Source of the DNA: Plazaster borealis
Lineage: Eukaryota > Echinodermata > Asteroidea > Forcipulatida > Labidiasteridae
DNA: 64,000 bases
Direction of reading: 5' to 3'
NCBI GenBank assembly: GCA_021014325.1
Contig: CM037472.1
Location: forward strand, 13,935,063-13,999,062
In this document: piece by piece, positions 24,183-36,270 of the stretch
Layout of the letters: the number at the start of each line of letters is the position of its first letter
How positions within the stretch are numbered: the stretch's first letter is position 1
Notes under the pieces: generated by a model
Told to the model about the DNA's origin: nothing
The model's input: the letters and a program-made list of their open reading frames with translations, nothing else
Databases searched by the model: none
Program-made: the position numbers and the translations under genes

Positions 24183-24370
24183 CTACCCATGCTTGGGAGA
24201 AGGGTGAAGCAAGATAGCCCTATGGTTAGTATACTGAGTGTTCTTTTTCCCTAAGAAAGTTACGTCAGGTGTGAAACGAACATGGGGGGGTGGTGCTGGG
24301 GGTCAGACATTCCCCAGGAATTTCCTGGGGTTTTGTTTCCTTGGAATCGGGTCTGTAATGTGAAAAGGGC
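24183..24370. mobile_element. Repeat fragment with CCCATGCTTGGGAGAAGGGT
   Basis: It shares CTTGGGAGAAGGGT-AAGC-AGATA, AATTTCCTGGGG and a closing GTGTGAAA-type end with 38370-38625. The two are diverged copies of one dispersed family of unknown class. Confidence 0.5.
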
Positions 24371-25138
24371 TTTTGCGGGTACAACCATTTGTAAAATCTC
24401 TTTGTTCCGAACAGTTTACTCTGCTCGTCTGCAGGAGTTGAAATGAAAAGGGGGAAAACACAGTCAAACTGTACCCCATTCAAATTGTTCAAGTTTTTTT
24501 CAAAGAACAGCTCAATTTTACAATCAATATCAGTACAATACATTTCAATGGTAATTCAGTATTCACTTGAATAAACACCATTTAAAAGAAACTGAAGTCA
24601 TCAAATTATATTACCAGTGACTATCTGTAACTTGTGTTTTTATTACCTTGCAATAATTATGGCTGGGTAGTAAGGAATGGCTTTGCTGCATGGCAGAACA
24701 GTCCGTCAAATTAATTACAATGCATCAAGTTCGTGAGATAAAAAACAAATAACAAGAAAATTCCAAAGAAAACAAACAAACCATTGAAAGACCAATAAAC
24801 TTGAAGTTATGTACTTGAGGATAGGCTGGAGTAAGGTTTGTGGTAACACCAAGTACGTGATAAATAATCTCTCTTTGTGGCGGTTCTGAAAAGAACTGGT
24901 ATTGTAACCAGTGCTGTGATCATCTTCAGGAGAAAAGTTATGGTTAAGCATATATTACTGCCCAGTTTCAAAGTTGTCAAATAAGTAATAAGCTTTCTCA
25001 ATGTGATGGCACTTGACTTTCAAGGAAACGTCGATTTGATCGTGGCCCTAGTAGTCCGTGAAACAATTTCCACTGCACTATTTACAAGATTGGACCTGTT
25101 TTTCAGTTTTGAAACCTGTCATTTAATACTTGACCTTT

Positions 25139-25952
25139 TAGGAGAAGATTTGGCATCAGAAATCTCACCAAATTAGTCAAACTTGAAAAGTTTAAAGGTA
25201 ATAATCGGAGGGAATATTAGACCCAGGGACTTGTCTGGTTGTGAGTGTTTTGGCAAGAGCCTGAAGTGACTGGATTCAGGCCAGAAGTTCAGTGGATATT
25301 AAGAGTTTCAGTGGATGGTTAGAGCCTTGTTGTTGCATTTGACTCGTGGGCAAAAGTCTCATTTGACTCTATGGACAAAAGTGCTCTCATCATCAAGAAA
25401 ATGGTAACTGTAAATGCCCAGATGAAACAGTTTCATTGCATGCCAACTTTGAGAAAGTATTGCCCTTAGAGCTATACATTGTCCATGTGTATTGACTAGA
25501 ATACCAACTTGTCCTGCATTTCGAAGCCATTGGGCCACACCCATGTTTGTCTTTAGGAGAAGATTTGGCATCAGAAACCTCACCAAATTAGTAAGACTTG
25601 AAAAGTTTAAACGTAATAATCGGAGGGAATATTAGACCCAGGGACTTGTCTGGTTGTCAGTGTTTTGGGCAAGAGCCTTAAGTGACTGGATTCAGGCCAG
25701 AAGTTCAGTGGATATTAAGAGTTTCTAGTGGATAGTTAGAGCCTTGTTGTGGCATTTGACTTGTGGGCGAAAGTCTCATTTGACTCTATGGACAAAAGTG
25801 CTCTCATCATCAAGAAAATGGTAACTGGAAATGCCCAGATGAAACAGTTTCCTTGCATGCCAACTTTCAGAAAGTATTGCCCTCAGTGCTATTGAGTAGA
25901 ATACCAATTTGCCCTGCATTTTGAAGCCATTGGGACACACCCATGTTTGTTG
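25139..25952. repeat. Two-copy tandem duplication, about 415 bp
   Basis: The first unit (25139-25554) and second unit (25555-25952) both start TAGGAGAAGATTTGGCATCA and run in parallel with scattered substitutions. The second lacks about 20 bases around CATTGTCCATGTGTATTGAC. Similar minus-strand open frames in both units are by-products of the duplication. Confidence 0.85.
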
Positions 25953-26944
25953 TAAGCTTGAAATTGTGCACGGCTGTTGTATAGCTATTTGTAAGTCAGT
26001 GCTTTCATTCTTTTTATGTGCATTATAGAACCTATGAGTTGAGCACAAAATGTGAGTACTTTTGCGCGCAAAACGTAAATGAACTTAAACACATGTGCCA
26101 TTTTCTTAATTCCTAGTCATGCACAAGCCTTAGACATGACTGTGCCCAGGAGGCTCGAAAGATTTTGTGTGTCTAGATTCAAGAGTTAGCAATCCAGTCA
26201 ATACATGTAGCCGTGTGGTTGCACCTCATATAACACCCACAAAACCTCTGGAAATTACACTAGCTTATTGATAAAGAAGTTGTTGTTTTTTTGTTATTTT
26301 TATAAGCTTGAGGGTCAGAGAACTTACATTTATCTTTGTAAAATCAATGGCATACTTCGCTCCCTTTAATCAGACCTGATCCCCTTCATAATCTCTGCAC
26401 CTGCTACAAGGGAAACTCTTGCTACACTCATTGCGCCGATTGACTCCAAACTTACTTAAGGTGAAAGATGTTGATTCTACTGATAGTACAGAAAAGGAAA
26501 CTGGAGTGGATCCGCCTGATGGGCCTTATTTGGAAAAGCTGATTGAATCGGTGTGGATTGTCGGAACCCCTTTGGTGTTGTCTCCCTCCCTCTATATGTC
26601 TTCCCTCTGATGTGATCTAGTAGAGAATAGATATCAGACAAGCTTTTGATAAATGGCAGGGGACTTCATGATCAGAGCGTTCCTCACACACCGAGCTCAG
26701 TGACATCAATATTTGGTTTATTTTTTACCCGATATCATCACACCCTTTTAAAGGGGAATGGCACTCCATCGGAAATCAACCGTAAAATAAACAGTACTTT
26801 GTTTTTTTATTAAAAGCTTGGTTTTTTTTTGGTTGTTCGGCTTGTATTAATGAAAATTTCATGAATGGTTGTATTTGGTGTCAATTTTTATACTTTTGTT
26901 GAAACCTTGGAATCATCTTAAAATGAATGGATTTGTGTCATCTG

Positions 26945-27122
26945 TAGATACCTGTGAAGAGCAGACTTTGAAAGGAAAACCCCAAATAGGGAAAACCGAT
27001 GTTATAAGGTAGGGACTGAAAACCCGGTCCACATCCAAGGCTCCAAACTGAGGCAGAATTCTACCCCAGGTCTGCAGAGATGAAAGGCAGGGAAAGATAC
27101 TGCAAGACAATCTGATCCTCAG
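26945..27122 (-). mobile_element. SINE, diverged relative of the 1410-1695 copy
   Basis: On the minus strand it shares CAGTATCTTTCC-TGCCTTTCA, GGGTTTTCAGTCCCTACC and GGGGTTTTCC with the first copy, in the same order. The tRNA-like head is decayed. Confidence 0.55.
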
Positions 27123-27564
27123 TAGTCGATAACAAGTCTCAGTAGAAACACAATCACATCTCAAATGACCCATCATATCAGGACCATATCAACAAATGAT
27201 ATATAAATATTTCTAAATTAGAAAATAATAACAACAAGTCTGATTACGTTTTCATTTGATGACACAAGGCGCACTTGATCAAACAACATCCTAATTACTG
27301 TTTAGTTTAATGATAATAATATAATGTCCTATGTACATTATCATCAAGATTGGACAGTGTTTGTAAACAGAGCAGTCGTCAGATATACCAAGGTGAATAC
27401 AACGTGTTCCTTTAATGCCGCAGTGATAACGCTCTGTGTTTATGATGTGCATATCACAATACCGGGATGCTATCCTCGTATTGCTTGTGGGACTCCAACC
27501 AGCTGGTCCTAATTACTTTTAATCTCCCGGTATGGGTTCTCGTATTAACCGGAGAGGAGAATGA

Positions 27565-27665
27565 TTGATTGGTCCATTATGAAGTGGGGCCTCGCTCTCT
27601 GATTGGCTGGATAATTGTCACCGGCCAATCGTTTTGAGGCGATGATGGGATTGTATGCAAATGAG
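27565..27665 (+). promoter_or_regulatory. CCAAT-box and octamer cluster
   Basis: Within 100 bp there are ATTGG at 27568-27572, GATTGGC at 27601-27607, CCAAT at 27625-27629 and an exact octamer ATGCAAAT at 27655-27662. CCAAT is the NF-Y site and ATGCAAAT the POU/Oct site. The surrounding 27.5-27.7 kb is GC-richer and repeat-free. It could be an intronic enhancer or an unannotated promoter. Confidence 0.4.
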
Positions 27666-29386
27666 GTCTCCTCTTACATCAGGTTGTGAAAGTACGATGG
27701 GAGATTCTTACCCTGGGTGGATGTGTTATTGTAACGTGTAGATGGTGTCGGGTTATCAGTAGAGAGCTTATCAAGACAGTCGAGTAGATGGGGGAGTGTA
27801 TTGTTGCATGAATATTTAATATTTGCTTTCAATGACTACGGAAGGTGGATACAGTATCAATGAAACACTTCACAATTTTTTTATTGGCATTTTGTAGCGC
27901 AATAGAAAATTATTTTACTACTAAAAAGCCGGTTGAATTTGTTTTATTATGGGAAACTTTTTAGTGAGATGATAGTTGATAGATTAGCAGGGAATAACCA
28001 ATGAATATTTATTAGGCTTTTCACAGGTCTAAAGTTTATCGTTTGTGGGTTTATGTTTGTGGTTGGAAAATCTACAGCTGCGTCTTTAAAGAATGCGTCT
28101 TACAGAACATCACTTTATATTTGCCAACCAATAATGATGATAAACTTCAGTTGAGATCAGGACACATTGAGGTAATAATCTTACATTGCTTTTCATAATG
28201 GCAACAACAGAAGATACATTCTCGTATTAGCACCTAATGACTTCTAAAACTATCAAGTCATCAATACTCATCAGATACTCATCTGCGAAAATCGCCTCCA
28301 CTTGATCTTTGTTCAGCGGGATGATTTGTCTTAATCATTGGCAACAGGTCTCCCCCTTGTTACAAGACAATTTACATCACCTCCCTCCTTCCTGGCCCTG
28401 CCGGGCCTGGAAGAAGATGCCACCAACTACATGCTACCGACCACCGGGGTTTTTCCCACGGATGGAATCTGCCCCGTCCCGCAAAGAGTGATTGAGGATA
28501 AATAGAATAACCAGAAGGCTATCAGTTTTGTTTTGATAAAAGAGATGCAGCGGGGCAGATAATGATGAATCCAGACAAGAAACATGTGCGTCCTCTTCTC
28601 CCTCGACGACGCTAGCTCTTGTCTTGCCTCCTCCTCATCCTTTGGTAGTAACTGCTGACTTGGGTTGTGTATACACTGTGTATACAAACTTCTCTCCAGG
28701 CATCTAACTGCTGATAGGGGAAGAATGACTTCACATAGCTTTAGGCTGGGGCTCGATAAACACGATCAAAGGATTTTCCATTCTGTGGTAAACACCATTT
28801 AGGGTTCTCACGTCTAGTGAATTTTCTGATTGTCTGTGTGTATATGTCAATTTAAATATTTGAGATTGATACCAAGCAATAAATCTCATCATTATCAGGA
28901 TCTAGATTCTCCTGTACTCTATGACTGTGACATAGTTATGGAATGAAGAGGGATGACTTTGCTTAGAATCTTTTTTTCTGATTCATCAGGTTGGAATAGC
29001 TTTGATGACAACAACAAAAGTCTTTGAGCACTTTCTTGGTATTGTTTGATGATGATGATGATGACTTGACCTGAACTTTGAGCAAATGTTTTGTGAATAC
29101 GTTGTGTTCTATACATTTCAGTATCACTTTTATTTATTTTAACTGATCAACAAGGTGTCATAGTTGATATACTTCAAAATGTATTTGCACATTTTGTAAT
29201 CATTTGATTATATCTTGTTCAGGGCTGATATTGTTGTTCTTGTAGGGGCAAGGCAGTTGATGAAGGGCACCTTTATTAGGGTAATGTCAATTTGTACTTA
29301 AATATTTCAAAGTGCAGGAAGCCATTGACAAGGGGCATAGAGGCAATCACCTTGATTGTCTTCAAGAAGTATCAGGGTTTGCATAG

Positions 29387-29640
29387 CGTGTCATGGTCTA
29401 GCGTGTCATGGTCTAGCGCATCAAACTCAATTTTTGACGGCTCAGTCATCAGAGTGTGGGTTCGAGTCCTGGTCGTGACACTCTCAGACACTTGCATTTA
29501 ACTGTAATTGTTTCACATTACCCAGAAGTAAATGGGTACCTGCAAGGGTAGAGATTGTTGATATATAATTGATGAGCAGCCTGTGTGCCCATTTGGCTGC
29601 CGATGCTGCATACTACAAAGGAGCTGAGATGGATGCTTTT
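29387..29640 (+). mobile_element. tRNA-derived SINE
   Basis: The head GCGTGTCATGGTCTAGCG is duplicated in tandem (17-bp period). It is followed by CAGAGTGTGGGTTCGAGTCC, which contains a clear Pol III B box, GTCGTGACACT, and a body with AAATGGGTACCTGCAAGGGT. The B-box segment is shared with the SINE at 35481-35907. Confidence 0.7.
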
Positions 29641-30798
29641 GGTAGACAATTTGAGGAGCCTACTAGACTTAAAAAAACGGATAATGACATAAATTTACAT
29701 TTTTATTATATTATGCTTGATTGCTTGTTACACCAAACATCTGACCGTTATGCTCTGTGGCGTTCAATTTGCTTTTGAATACCATTCCTTTTTTTTAACA
29801 CGGACAAAACATACTTCCATAAATGAGGTGTTTTTTCTGTAGGATCACAAAGCAGCCTGATGTAACTTTGAGCTTTTGAGAAGTTCTAACTGATGTCTCT
29901 TTGTATACTGGATTTGTTCTGAAGTGACTGTCAAAAAGAGATGTCGTACTGTGATGAGTGTCTGTGGGCATTGCACTTAACCTCACAAGATAATTGAATG
30001 GTTACAAAGACCGGAACACCTTTTTTCTCTCTCATTCCTTTGTCTCTGGCGTGTGATTGTGGTCGGTGACATTCTCTCCCCAGGGAAGCGTCAAACTCTT
30101 TGTTTTAATAGTAATTAAAGACTCTGTTTTGACGGGGGATCGTTAGGAGTTGAGGGAAATATTAAACCCGACTTCTCTCTTCTGGCCTATCTGTGGCTTT
30201 CCTCTTTGTTTACCTTTGGTATTAAGTTACAAAATGTCAGGAATTAGTGAATGTCAGTGTGACAGTGACTAGACTATGACTGTATTGTGTGGTTATAGAG
30301 CAGCAGTCAAACCAATTTCAGATTGATAACTTTGTTTAAAACTTAAACAGATATTTATGTATTAGAGGGAGTTTGTTTGATAGCGGTTGTAATTTTTTCT
30401 AATGCATTTTTTTTGACGGGCCAACTTCATTTTTATGCAAAAATAATCTAAAAGAAACTTTGAATGCCAAATGCAAAGAGAAACATCTCTAAGGGATGCC
30501 ACACACACACACACTGTGTACATCATTGGTATACTGAATTGAGTATACGAAGAGCATTTATCATATTAATTTTAGATTTTGTTTTTTTATTGTTATGCAA
30601 CTTTACAGCTAATCAGCTGATTTCCTCTTTAGTGACATAAAGTGCAGTATCCTCTTTTTATGCAAAAATAAAGTTGCATGTCTTTTGAATTGATTTGGAG
30701 TTATTTTTTGTAACAGCGGTAATTGTTGTTATGCTACATCAGCATCATTTGCATGTTAACACAAATTTCCAAAATTTGAAGAAAAACAATTTGCGTTT

Positions 30799-30915
30799 GT
30801 GTCCGAAGTGGTGGCTATGGCTGCAGCTGTTGCTAAGGGCAGCCTGTGCTGCAATACATTCTGACGTGGTGATGCTGACATAGCCGTAGCCATAGCCGCC
30901 CATTCAGACACTGCC
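30799..30915. mobile_element. GTCCGAA inverted-repeat element, copy 2
   Basis: The left arm GTGTCCGAAGTGGTGGCTAT is inverted at the right arm ATAGCCGCCCATTCAGACAC. It is 117 bp and related to 23816-23923. Confidence 0.62.
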
Positions 30916-31096
30916 TAAATCTTTACGTGGGATGACACATGGCATGTGTACATCATTGGTATCATTGGCATCCAACTAATGTATGACATTATGAACCTAT
31001 GAAAGATATGACGCGTTTCAAGCTTGAGGATTGATCTATAGTGGTTTCAGTTGGCAGTACTGTTTACAAACATGACGTGTACATGTACCACGAACC

Positions 31097-31284
31097 TGGG
31101 ACTAATTTCGTAGAGCTGCTAGCAGAACATTTTTCTCACAAATTGTGTGCTTTTAACAAAAATTAGCAGGATTCCAGTCAGAAATGTGACATGGTATTTT
31201 GACTGGTAACCTTATTCTGCTGAGCATAATTTTGTTGTGCTTAGGTACTTTTTTGTGCATATAGCAGCTCTATGAAATTGGGTC
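31097..31284. mobile_element. Short TIR element, CAATTTCATAGAGCTGC family
   Basis: The left end GGGACTAATTTCGTAGAGCT and the right end AGCTCTATGAAATTGGGTC are inverted repeats. The interior AGCAGGATTCCAGTCAGAAA matches 18330-18513. Confidence 0.68.
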
Positions 31285-31989
31285 TTGCTAACCGAAACCA
31301 ATATTATCCAGTTAGGTTATTGAAAGCTCTTGTGTTGTCAAGCTGGTAAAAAGCACCAATTACTCTCAACTTGAAACACTCTTTTAAAATTAATGATGAC
31401 TCAATGTTAAAATAAAAAAATAAAATGCATTGGAGGCAACTTTTCTTCATGACACATGTGTGAAAGATATCAAAATATGTAACCGCTATACAATGTTTTG
31501 TTTTCCAAGCACGCGAGCGTCTTCATCATTAGCAGATATCCAGAGGTTATGATGGTTTCTTGAAAACTCATGCCATAATTAAACCACAACAGCCCATGGC
31601 ATTTGCAGTGTGTGCTCCTTGCTTTTGATGGGGTGGCCTTCTGTGAAATTCTAAATAGACTTTTTAATTTTTCTCAGAGAAGTGCCGTAAGTCTGGGGGA
31701 AAATTGCAGTAACCTTTCAAGAACAAGTTTTGACTCAAGTGGCTGAGTGTTAGTTGTTTTATGGTTTGCCCAATACACATCAGGGCCTGGGCCAATTTTG
31801 CATACATTTCATACATGTACACAGAAATCATAACACAGTAAATTTGTATATAAACCAATCACAAACAATTAGGTTATTTTGTGGGACCTTTTTTTGTATT
31901 CTTGCTACGTTTTCTTGCACTTTTAGCAAACATTCTTAGGAAGTTGTAAATGTAAGAAGTTCTATGAAAATATTTTTGGTTTTACCCTG

Positions 31990-32085
31990 CACCGATGTGT
32001 GATAACATTCCTGGATACCTGGGTCCTTAGGCATACTACTCAGGTGGGATTCGAACCCACGCCCCCGGCATTTTAGAGGAGATAG
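31990..32085 (-). mobile_element. tRNA-like SINE fragment
   Basis: On the minus strand GTGGGTTCGAATCCCAC forms a perfect 5-bp T-arm with B box. The rest does not fold as a tRNA and an acceptor stem is missing, so a SINE head fragment is the best reading. Confidence 0.45.
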
Positions 32086-32501
32086 TTTAAAGGTCCTGTG
32101 AATTGGAAAAGTTTTTTCAAAATTTATAGGAGGTTTATTAGGGGTTAAACTGGCGCCCCTAAAAGGGGACAAATTTGTGATGTAGACATAAGATATGTAG
32201 ACATAATGTTGCAACATTACTACAGAAGATGGTGGCAGTCTGCACAGATTTCTATCAGATCCAAAGTACCGACGAATTTGGATGGCTGCAGAGAAACATA
32301 CCAGAGCTAAATGGTTAGGAATGTGCTGTGTCAATGCGTGTGTATTGTTATTCGGTGCCTAGGTCACAGCACCAAAGTGCGCCACAAGGTGATATCCAAA
32401 TGGATAAAACAAAGTTTTAGGGATAAATTAAAAGGTAATAACTCATAACAAACTCATACAAAAAGTAGATATTATGTTTTATAAATATCAAACCATTATA
32501 T

Positions 32502-32896
32502 TAAAGGGTCTGTATACATTTGGTTTTTACTCAACAAATTAATGGCAATAAAAACTTACTTGGTAAGAAGCTGCTCAGCTTATGGTAGTATAAAGCATTT
32601 TAAGAAACATTTCACTTCAAAGTACTTCAGTTATGTAAAAAGATATAAGTTTTTATCCCCCCAAATTAAATCTGAGAAGCGTTACTGCAGTAACATTTCT
32701 CAGATAGTGTTTTCAAAGTGCAGATTAATCTTCCTGCGTGGACATAATCGCTCCAGATTTTCGGCAATATCTCAAAAAAACGCTATCACCTTTTGAAATG
32801 AAAATTTCACAGGTTAGTTTTATGGTATATATCTACAACTATAGGATTGATACAAACAGTTGGGTTCCAATTACCCAACGTATACAATCCCTTTAA
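32502..32896. mobile_element. TTAA-flanked MITE, related subfamily
   Basis: It starts TTAAAGGGTCTGTATACATT and ends ACGTATACAATCCCTTTAA, inverted repeats with TTAA at both edges, 395 bp. The interior shares AAAACTTACTTGGTAA-type segments with the other TTAA copies. Confidence 0.72.
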
Positions 32897-32998
32897 GCCC
32901 CTTAAAATGTAATGTGGAAAAATACCACTCCATAGGACATTTAAACACCACACCATAGAGTCTGTCCGGCAGTCTGGTAACAAGAGGCAAGTTCAAAT

Positions 32999-33470
32999 CC
33001 TGTAATTGATAGATGTAATCATTTCCATTAGGGATAATAAAGAAGAATATCTTTTGGTTTGACTCAACACCAATAAAAATATGATAAGCGTGGTATAATT
33101 AGCTTCATGATGTTTTCAGAAATCTTCGCTGCTTCTTCGCCTGTAATTGATAGATATAATCATTTCCATATAGGGATAATAAAGAAGAATATTTTTGGTT
33201 TGACTCAACACCAATATATGTGATAAGCACGGTATAATTAGCTCTATGATGTTTAGCCATGGTTGGTATGTGTGGATATCATTCACAAATCTTCTCTGCT
33301 TCTTTGACTGTAATTGATAGATATAATCATTTCCATTAGGGATAATAAAGAAGAATACTTTCGGTTTGACTCGACACCAATATATTATAAGCACGGTATA
33401 ATTAGCTCTATGATGTTTGGCCATGGCTGGTATGTGTGGATATCATTCACAAATCTTCGCTGCTTCTGAA
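32999..33470. repeat. Three-copy tandem repeat, 140-170-bp unit
   Basis: Units begin TGTAATTGATAGATRTAATC near 32999, 33139 and 33309 and share AGGGATAATAAAGAAGAATA and a TCTTCGCTGCTTC-type end. The first unit lacks about 30 bases (GGCTGGTATGTGTGGATATC region). Confidence 0.8.
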
Positions 33471-33904
33471 CTCTACAAATGGAGCTGTCAGATAGGCAAC
33501 TAGTTTTTGTGGGATTGTGAGGAGGGCTCGAGGCAGCTGAGACTGCTCCTCATGTTTCAATTCAACAAGACAACTCGGTTAATTCTGGAAATAAATATTG
33601 TGTCTAGGCTAGCCAGGCTGATTAATAGTCTGGGGGGGCATCTTAAGGTATGCTGTTATACACCACTGGGGAGAACATGAGAGTTATTGGGCAACAGAGC
33701 TGTTGAACTCTTGCCATTCAGTCAATTTGTTGATAAATCTTCCTCCATTGAGTTATTCAAGTTGGGTAGACGCATATATTTCTGTCAATGGTTCTCCCTG
33801 GAGTGTGGTGATTTTTCAAACATTTGTGATAACAGTAAATAGACGGAATTTTGTGAAGAAGGTTAAAACAGAGATGTCGGTTATTCTTCAGAGGAGTCTG
33901 ACCT

Positions 33905-34131
33905 GGGCCGAATTTCATGGCTCTGCCAACCACCAAATTCTGCGCTAATGATCACCATAATTTCTGCGCTAGCTGTGTAAGCGTAGAATGCCTAGTAACA
34001 TGGAGTACGCATGCGCACAAGCCGAAATTCCCTGCTAACCCGTGAAATACGCTTGACGTAAGCGCGGAATTCCCTGCTTCCGCAAGCGCCGATTCTTTGC
34101 TTACGGTAAGCAGAGCCATAAAATTGGGCCC
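33905..34131. mobile_element. GGGCCCAATTTCATGGCTC MITE, second copy
   Basis: The ends are GGGCCGAATTTCATGGCTCT and AGAGCCATAAAATTGGGCCC. The interior (AGCGTAGAATGCCTAGTAAC) matches the 11920 copy closely, so both are fairly young. Confidence 0.78.
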
Positions 34132-35480
34132 TGCTTGAGTCAATTTGTTTGACTTTTCAGGACTCTTTTCTTCTTGTTATCCTTGGTAACTTTAATTAGC
34201 TCAAGCTTATCTTTGTTGTTGACAAACACTTGACCACCACCCCCCCCCCTCCAGCTCATGTCAATTTTCAAAAGTTGGCAGGATCATTGAGTCCTATTGA
34301 CCAGTCCTGAGGAACAAATGAAAAGTAAATGAGAGCGCATTGAATATTAACTGGAAACATGAAGGTACTCCAGATGCGGCGGATTGCTCTGACGGTAGAA
34401 ACACCTTTTGATTGCCTGACCACTCAGGGGGAAAGACGAGCCATTGAAGGTTGGCCTAAAGTTAAGCTGCCAACCAATTTATCGCTCTAGTTTTTTTTGG
34501 TCATACCGTTGAGACCATGGGACAGTTATGAGCAATGAACATTGACTTACAGTGTATTTGGAGTGAGTGACTTTTGTCGGGGCCTGCAATTTCCAGGGAT
34601 TTAAACCAATTTTGGGTCATCTTTCTTCTCTCTTAAAAATCTGACTTTGCCTCCAGTTTTTTCTTGAAAGAAGTTAGTGAGCCAGCAAGTGGGAAAAGAC
34701 ACGGTAATAACCCCTAGTTGTTTATGTTAATGTAGAAAGTGTCAAATATAAGGGTTTACGCCCAAAGGGCCTTCAGTAAAAGACCTACGAAGGCCACCAA
34801 GAAACCCCCAACCCACATTACCCACTCCCCCCTCCCATAACCCCTGTAGGGAAGCGATTGAACTTCTTACTTCTCATTTTACACTGTTTGCTGTACATCT
34901 TTGCTTGTCCGTTTTGAGAGGTCGAGGCACTTCTCATATTCATATCGAACCACATTTTGCCAATATTGTCAAAACGAGACAACTTTCATCCTGTAAGAGA
35001 GCCAGGTGCATGTGGGTGACAATCAACAGAGGTACATCATACAGAAGGTGTGCCCTGCCACTTACCAAACTCCCAGAATTGGACACAATATCTTACATCT
35101 ATACTCACACTTAGTGATGTTTGGGTGATGCAGTGCTCCATGCCCCACATATCGGGGTCATGACACTACCACTTTCTGTTGATGGAGCATGACAGATAAC
35201 TGTAATTGGTGTGTCTATCTGGAACAAATATGTGCATGTTACATTTATATTTTCTTCTAGTTGATCATGTTCCATCAACCATGAATGTTTTGCATATGGA
35301 CATTGTTTATAGATTGAAGTGAATGGGGCACCTCCGTACTGCCATACCCTTGCAAAGGTTGTTTAACGTAGTACTTAATTCAGAAATGCTTTACTAGTTT
35401 ATTTGCTCATCACAAATTAGCAGGGAGGGAACCAGTCAGGAACAGTGACTTCTCTCATCACTTTGGCTAGTAAACCTGTT
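34132..35480. other. Non-coding DNA
   Basis: AT-rich with a C-run near 34241-34248. A partial TIR-family remnant at about 35385-35455 has ACAAATTAGCAGGGAGG. Nothing coding is recognised. Confidence 0.5.
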
Positions 35481-35907
35481 TAATAATAATAATAATAATA
35501 ATAGTGGCTTCTTATATAGCGCACATATCCATCACTCAGTGACGCTCAAGGCGCTTCAACTTTCAGTATTTTCCTGCAAGGTATTGTTGAGCTACGTTTC
35601 TGAAGTATGAGACCTACTGTCATTCCTTTACATAGCACCATGTAATGGTTTATAGGGTGCTGTGGCGCAATATGCTGCCGATCAAACCAGGAACACCGGG
35701 GCGAACCCCTTCTCTTTATGATAAGTGCACTGGGTTCTTTTACGTGCATTACACAACACACGGGACCAACGGCTTTACGTCCCATCCGAAGGTTAAGTGT
35801 CTTGCTTAAGGACACAAGTGTCGCGACTAGGATTCGAACCCACACTCTGCTGATCAGAAACACCAGAGCTTGAATTTGGTGTTCTTATCCATTCCACGAC
35901 ACGCCAC
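35481..35907 (-). mobile_element. Full-length tRNA-derived SINE with ATT tail
   Basis: On the minus strand it reads from GGCGTGTCGTGGAATGG (A-box region, long variable-arm Leu/Ser-like layout) through GTGGGTTCGAATCCTAG (B box), GTCGCGACACTTGTGTCC and GCGCCTTGAGCGTCACTGAG to CGCTATATAAG and an ATT microsatellite tail. At 427 bp it is long but complete-looking. Confidence 0.78.
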
Positions 35908-36061
35908 AATGTTTGAATGTAAAACTATTTAACTATACCTCATATACATGTTTATGATCAAGGGCCGAATTCTCACTGGTCCATTCACCATCACGTGCAA
36001 AATGCAATTTTTGCTGTTTACCAAGTGTGCATGCCAGTATTCACGCATAGGGTAAATATAC

Positions 36062-36112
36062 GCATTCGTAGTAGACTGATTTAGCGTGTGCAACAGTCTA
36101 CTACGCATGTGC
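36062..36112. repeat. Hairpin-forming inverted repeat
   Basis: GTAGTAGACTG and CAGTCTACTAC make an 11-bp perfect stem around a 15-base spacer, extended imperfectly by CGCATTC and GCATGTGC. It is possibly the core of a palindromic element. Confidence 0.45.
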
Positions 36113-36270
36113 TTTATGAAGCCGGGTGTACAACATGTAGTATTACACGAACATCACCCAAGCTGGCTACATACACATAAAAGTAAATGTCAATCAGTGT
36201 TTTCCTGAGCTCACTGATGCTGAACTAGAGAACTATGAGGTATAAAAACAAACCTAACATGGTTTATTTC

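Larger units (their letters stand above)
19807..25138. other. Non-coding DNA after kinase exon 6
   Basis: No further kinase exon was found. It contains the CAGGCC element copy (20432), a candidate terminal exon (21469-21540), the GTCCGAA TIR element (23816), the fragment at 24183-24370, and a GC-richer island at about 22900-23085 without a recognisable protein. Confidence 0.5.
25953..30700. other. Non-coding DNA
   Basis: It holds the SINE copy at 26945, the CCAAT/octamer cluster at 27568, a GC-richer patch at 28340-28500, and the SINE at 29387. No exon is supported. Confidence 0.5.
30701..32500. other. Non-coding DNA with small elements
   Basis: It contains the inverted-repeat elements at 30799 and 31097 and a minus-strand tRNA-like SINE piece at about 32000. 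No exon is supported. Confidence 0.5.

Noticed and set aside
26419..26610. 63-codon open frame with acidic, exon-like composition
   Set aside because: It starts at TTG, lacks a convincing acceptor in the phase needed after kinase exon 6, and has no kinase motif.
28960..29060. Acceptor-like CTGATTCATCAG with a phase-0 frame after it
   Set aside because: The frame closes within 20 codons, has no good donor and does not resemble the kinase alpha-E helix.
31500..31660. CATGCCATAATTAAACCA as a degenerate kinase catalytic loop (H-A-x-x-K-P)
   Set aside because: The catalytic Asp is absent, no PEN follows, and the surrounding frame has no kinase similarity.
31990..32085. Possible tRNA gene on the minus strand
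   Set aside because: Only a T-arm with B box is present; acceptor and anticodon stems do not form. SINE fragment.
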